Assembly (NCBI GenBank): GCA_027533105.1
Contig: JAPZTW010000004.1
Location: forward strand, 67,001-131,000
Length of the DNA stretch: 64,000 bases
DNA from: Sphingomonadaceae bacterium
GTDB lineage: Bacteria; Pseudomonadota; Alphaproteobacteria; Sphingomonadales; Sphingomonadaceae
Direction of reading: 5' to 3'
Of this stretch, positions 60,335 to 64,000 are shown piece by piece. The notes under the pieces are model-generated. The model did not search any database. It was not told the origin of the DNA and was given only the letters and a program-made list of their open reading frames with translations. Made by a program: the position numbers and the translations under genes. Position 1 is the stretch's first letter. Each line of letters begins with the position of its first letter.

Positions 60335-61191
60335 GCGCGCGGCCAGCGATCCTGGTTCGCCGCATCCCCTTTGCCTTTGACGAGGCGATCGATCCGGTCT
60401 GGCATCCCGGTCAGCCCGAATGGAGCCACATGGTCAACGGCGCCTCGCTCGCCATGCCCTATCTCGAGCCGTTCCTGATCAAGACCGTGACCGAGGCGCT
60501 GAAGCAGGTGCAGGACCCGGCGCTCAAGGCCGATGTCCAGGCCTTCATCGGCCAGGAAGGTGTCCATTACCAGAGCCACCGGCGCTATAACGAGATCCTC
60601 AAGCGGACCTATCCGGACCTCGCCCTGACCGAGGCGGAGATGGAGGCGGACTACCGCCGCTTCCAGAAGCGCAGCCTGAAATGGCGGCTGGCCTATACCG
60701 CCGGGTTCGAGACGATGACCATGGGCATCACCGAATGGCTGATCCGCCGCCGCAAGCCCTTGTTTGCCGGATCGGACAGCGCGATTGCCTCGCTGGTGTT
60801 GTGGCACATGGTCGAGGAGACCGAGCACAAGAACGTCGCCTGGGATCTCTACAACCACCTCTATGGCGATTGGCTGGGCCGGACCTGGGGGCTGATCTGC
60901 GGGACGGTCCATGTCGCCCTGGCCAGCCGCAAGGGCTATGTCCGGATGCTGCAGCGCGACGGCCTGTGGCACAGCCCGCGCAGCCGGTTGCGGCTGTGGA
61001 CCATGGTCGCGCGGTTCCTGCGCCATGCCTCGCCGGCGATGCTGCGCTCGCTCCTGCCGGGCTATCACCCGTCGAAGGCGCGCGATCCGGACTGGGTGGC
61101 AGCCTGGGCCAGCGCCTATGCCGGCCTGCCCGAAGGCCGCATCCCCCTGCTCGACACGGCCGACCCGGAGATTCCGGCCCGCTTCGCCTGA
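60331..61191 (+). CDS. Metal-dependent hydrolase (PF10118 family)
   Basis: The 286-residue protein contains the two helices that carry metal ligands in this di-iron/metal family: FIGQEGVHYQSHRRYNEIL and LVLWHMVEETEHKNVAWDLYNHLYG, with GFETMTMGITEWL between. The family (COG3687) is poorly studied. It begins with ATGA overlap of the StyC-like gene, so the pair is made together. N-terminus SARPAILVRRIPFAFDEAIDPVW is typical of family members. The substrate is unknown. Confidence 0.85.
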   Translation: MSARPAILVRRIPFAFDEAIDPVWHPGQPEWSHMVNGASLAMPYLEPFLIKTVTEALKQVQDPALKADVQAFIGQEGVHYQSHRRYNEILKRTYPDLALTEAEMEADYRRFQKRSLKWRLAYTAGFETMTMGITEWLIRRRKPLFAGSDSAIASLVLWHMVEETEHKNVAWDLYNHLYGDWLGRTWGLICGTVHVALASRKGYVRMLQRDGLWHSPRSRLRLWTMVARFLRHASPAMLRSLLPGYHPSKARDPDWVAAWASAYAGLPEGRIPLLDTADPEIPARFA

Positions 61192-61231
61192 GGCCGGGGC
61201 TGCGGACCGGCGCGGATGGCCGGGATTCTGT

Positions 61232-64000
<2,769 letters not shown>

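Overview
The window is G+C-rich DNA with very little non-coding space. It looks like a chromosomal segment of a sphingomonad-type alphaproteobacterium (Sphingomonadales; a Novosphingobium/Sphingopyxis/Erythrobacter-like relative is my inference). Pointers are two large TonB-dependent receptors with EcoR-style IVVTG plug starts, a CpaA-CpaE/Tad pilus locus, a tatABC operon behind scpAB and nagZ, palindromic CGTCA-type extragenic repeats of the kind common in sphingomonads, many ATGA/GTGA stop-start overlaps, and catabolic acyl-CoA gene sets. I see no rRNA, tRNA, CRISPR array, insertion sequence or prophage.

Layout. 1-4438 (minus): a penicillin-acylase-family Ntn hydrolase followed by two DUF4139 proteins, the last cut by the window edge. 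4575-8843 (plus): a secreted M17 leucyl aminopeptidase, then clpB behind a heat-shock-like promoter with a palindromic spacer. 8926-15818 (minus): two tandem paralogous TonB-dependent receptors, each a complete transcription unit with matching leader hairpins and matching terminator. 16124-19674 (plus): thiolase, SDR, crotonase and TetR genes, an acyl-CoA catabolic operon with its likely regulator. 19688-22715 (plus): MTA phosphorylase, maleylacetoacetate isomerase, MarR and a fumarylacetoacetase-like hydrolase. 22781-30037 (minus): Tad/Flp pilus genes cpaA-B-C-D-E-tadB-tadC, with no tadA/cpaF ATPase and no pilin gene.

30122-42092 is mostly housekeeping: alpha/beta hydrolase, FAD oxidoreductase, a YegP-like protein, ispH-thrB-rnhA, a lipoprotein, argS, a SPOR protein, nagZ, scpA, scpB and tatABC. 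A pair of palindromic repeats closes this block. 42266-54043 holds an amidohydrolase, a 3-hydroxyisobutyrate-dehydrogenase-like enzyme, a DUF4402 protein, threonine ammonia-lyase, the N-degron leucyltransferase Bpt, an acetyltransferase, two L,D-transpeptidases, a DUF885 protein, a YbjN-like protein and a lipoprotein.

54054-58493 (minus) is a four-gene, fully overlapping catabolic operon: flavin monooxygenase, cytochrome P450, crotonase and GST. Its upstream palindrome nearly matches the one over the promoter of the 16124 thiolase operon, and the two crotonases are close paralogues. The two loci may therefore form one regulon and one degradative route for an unidentified lipid or terpenoid/steroid-like substrate, controlled by the TetR protein at 19036. 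58668-62236 carries a small membrane protein, a SRAP-family protein without its catalytic residues, a styrene-oxide-isomerase-like membrane protein coupled to a PF10118 hydrolase, and a secreted HExxH protein. The window ends in a TPP riboswitch and thiC, which is cut by the right edge.
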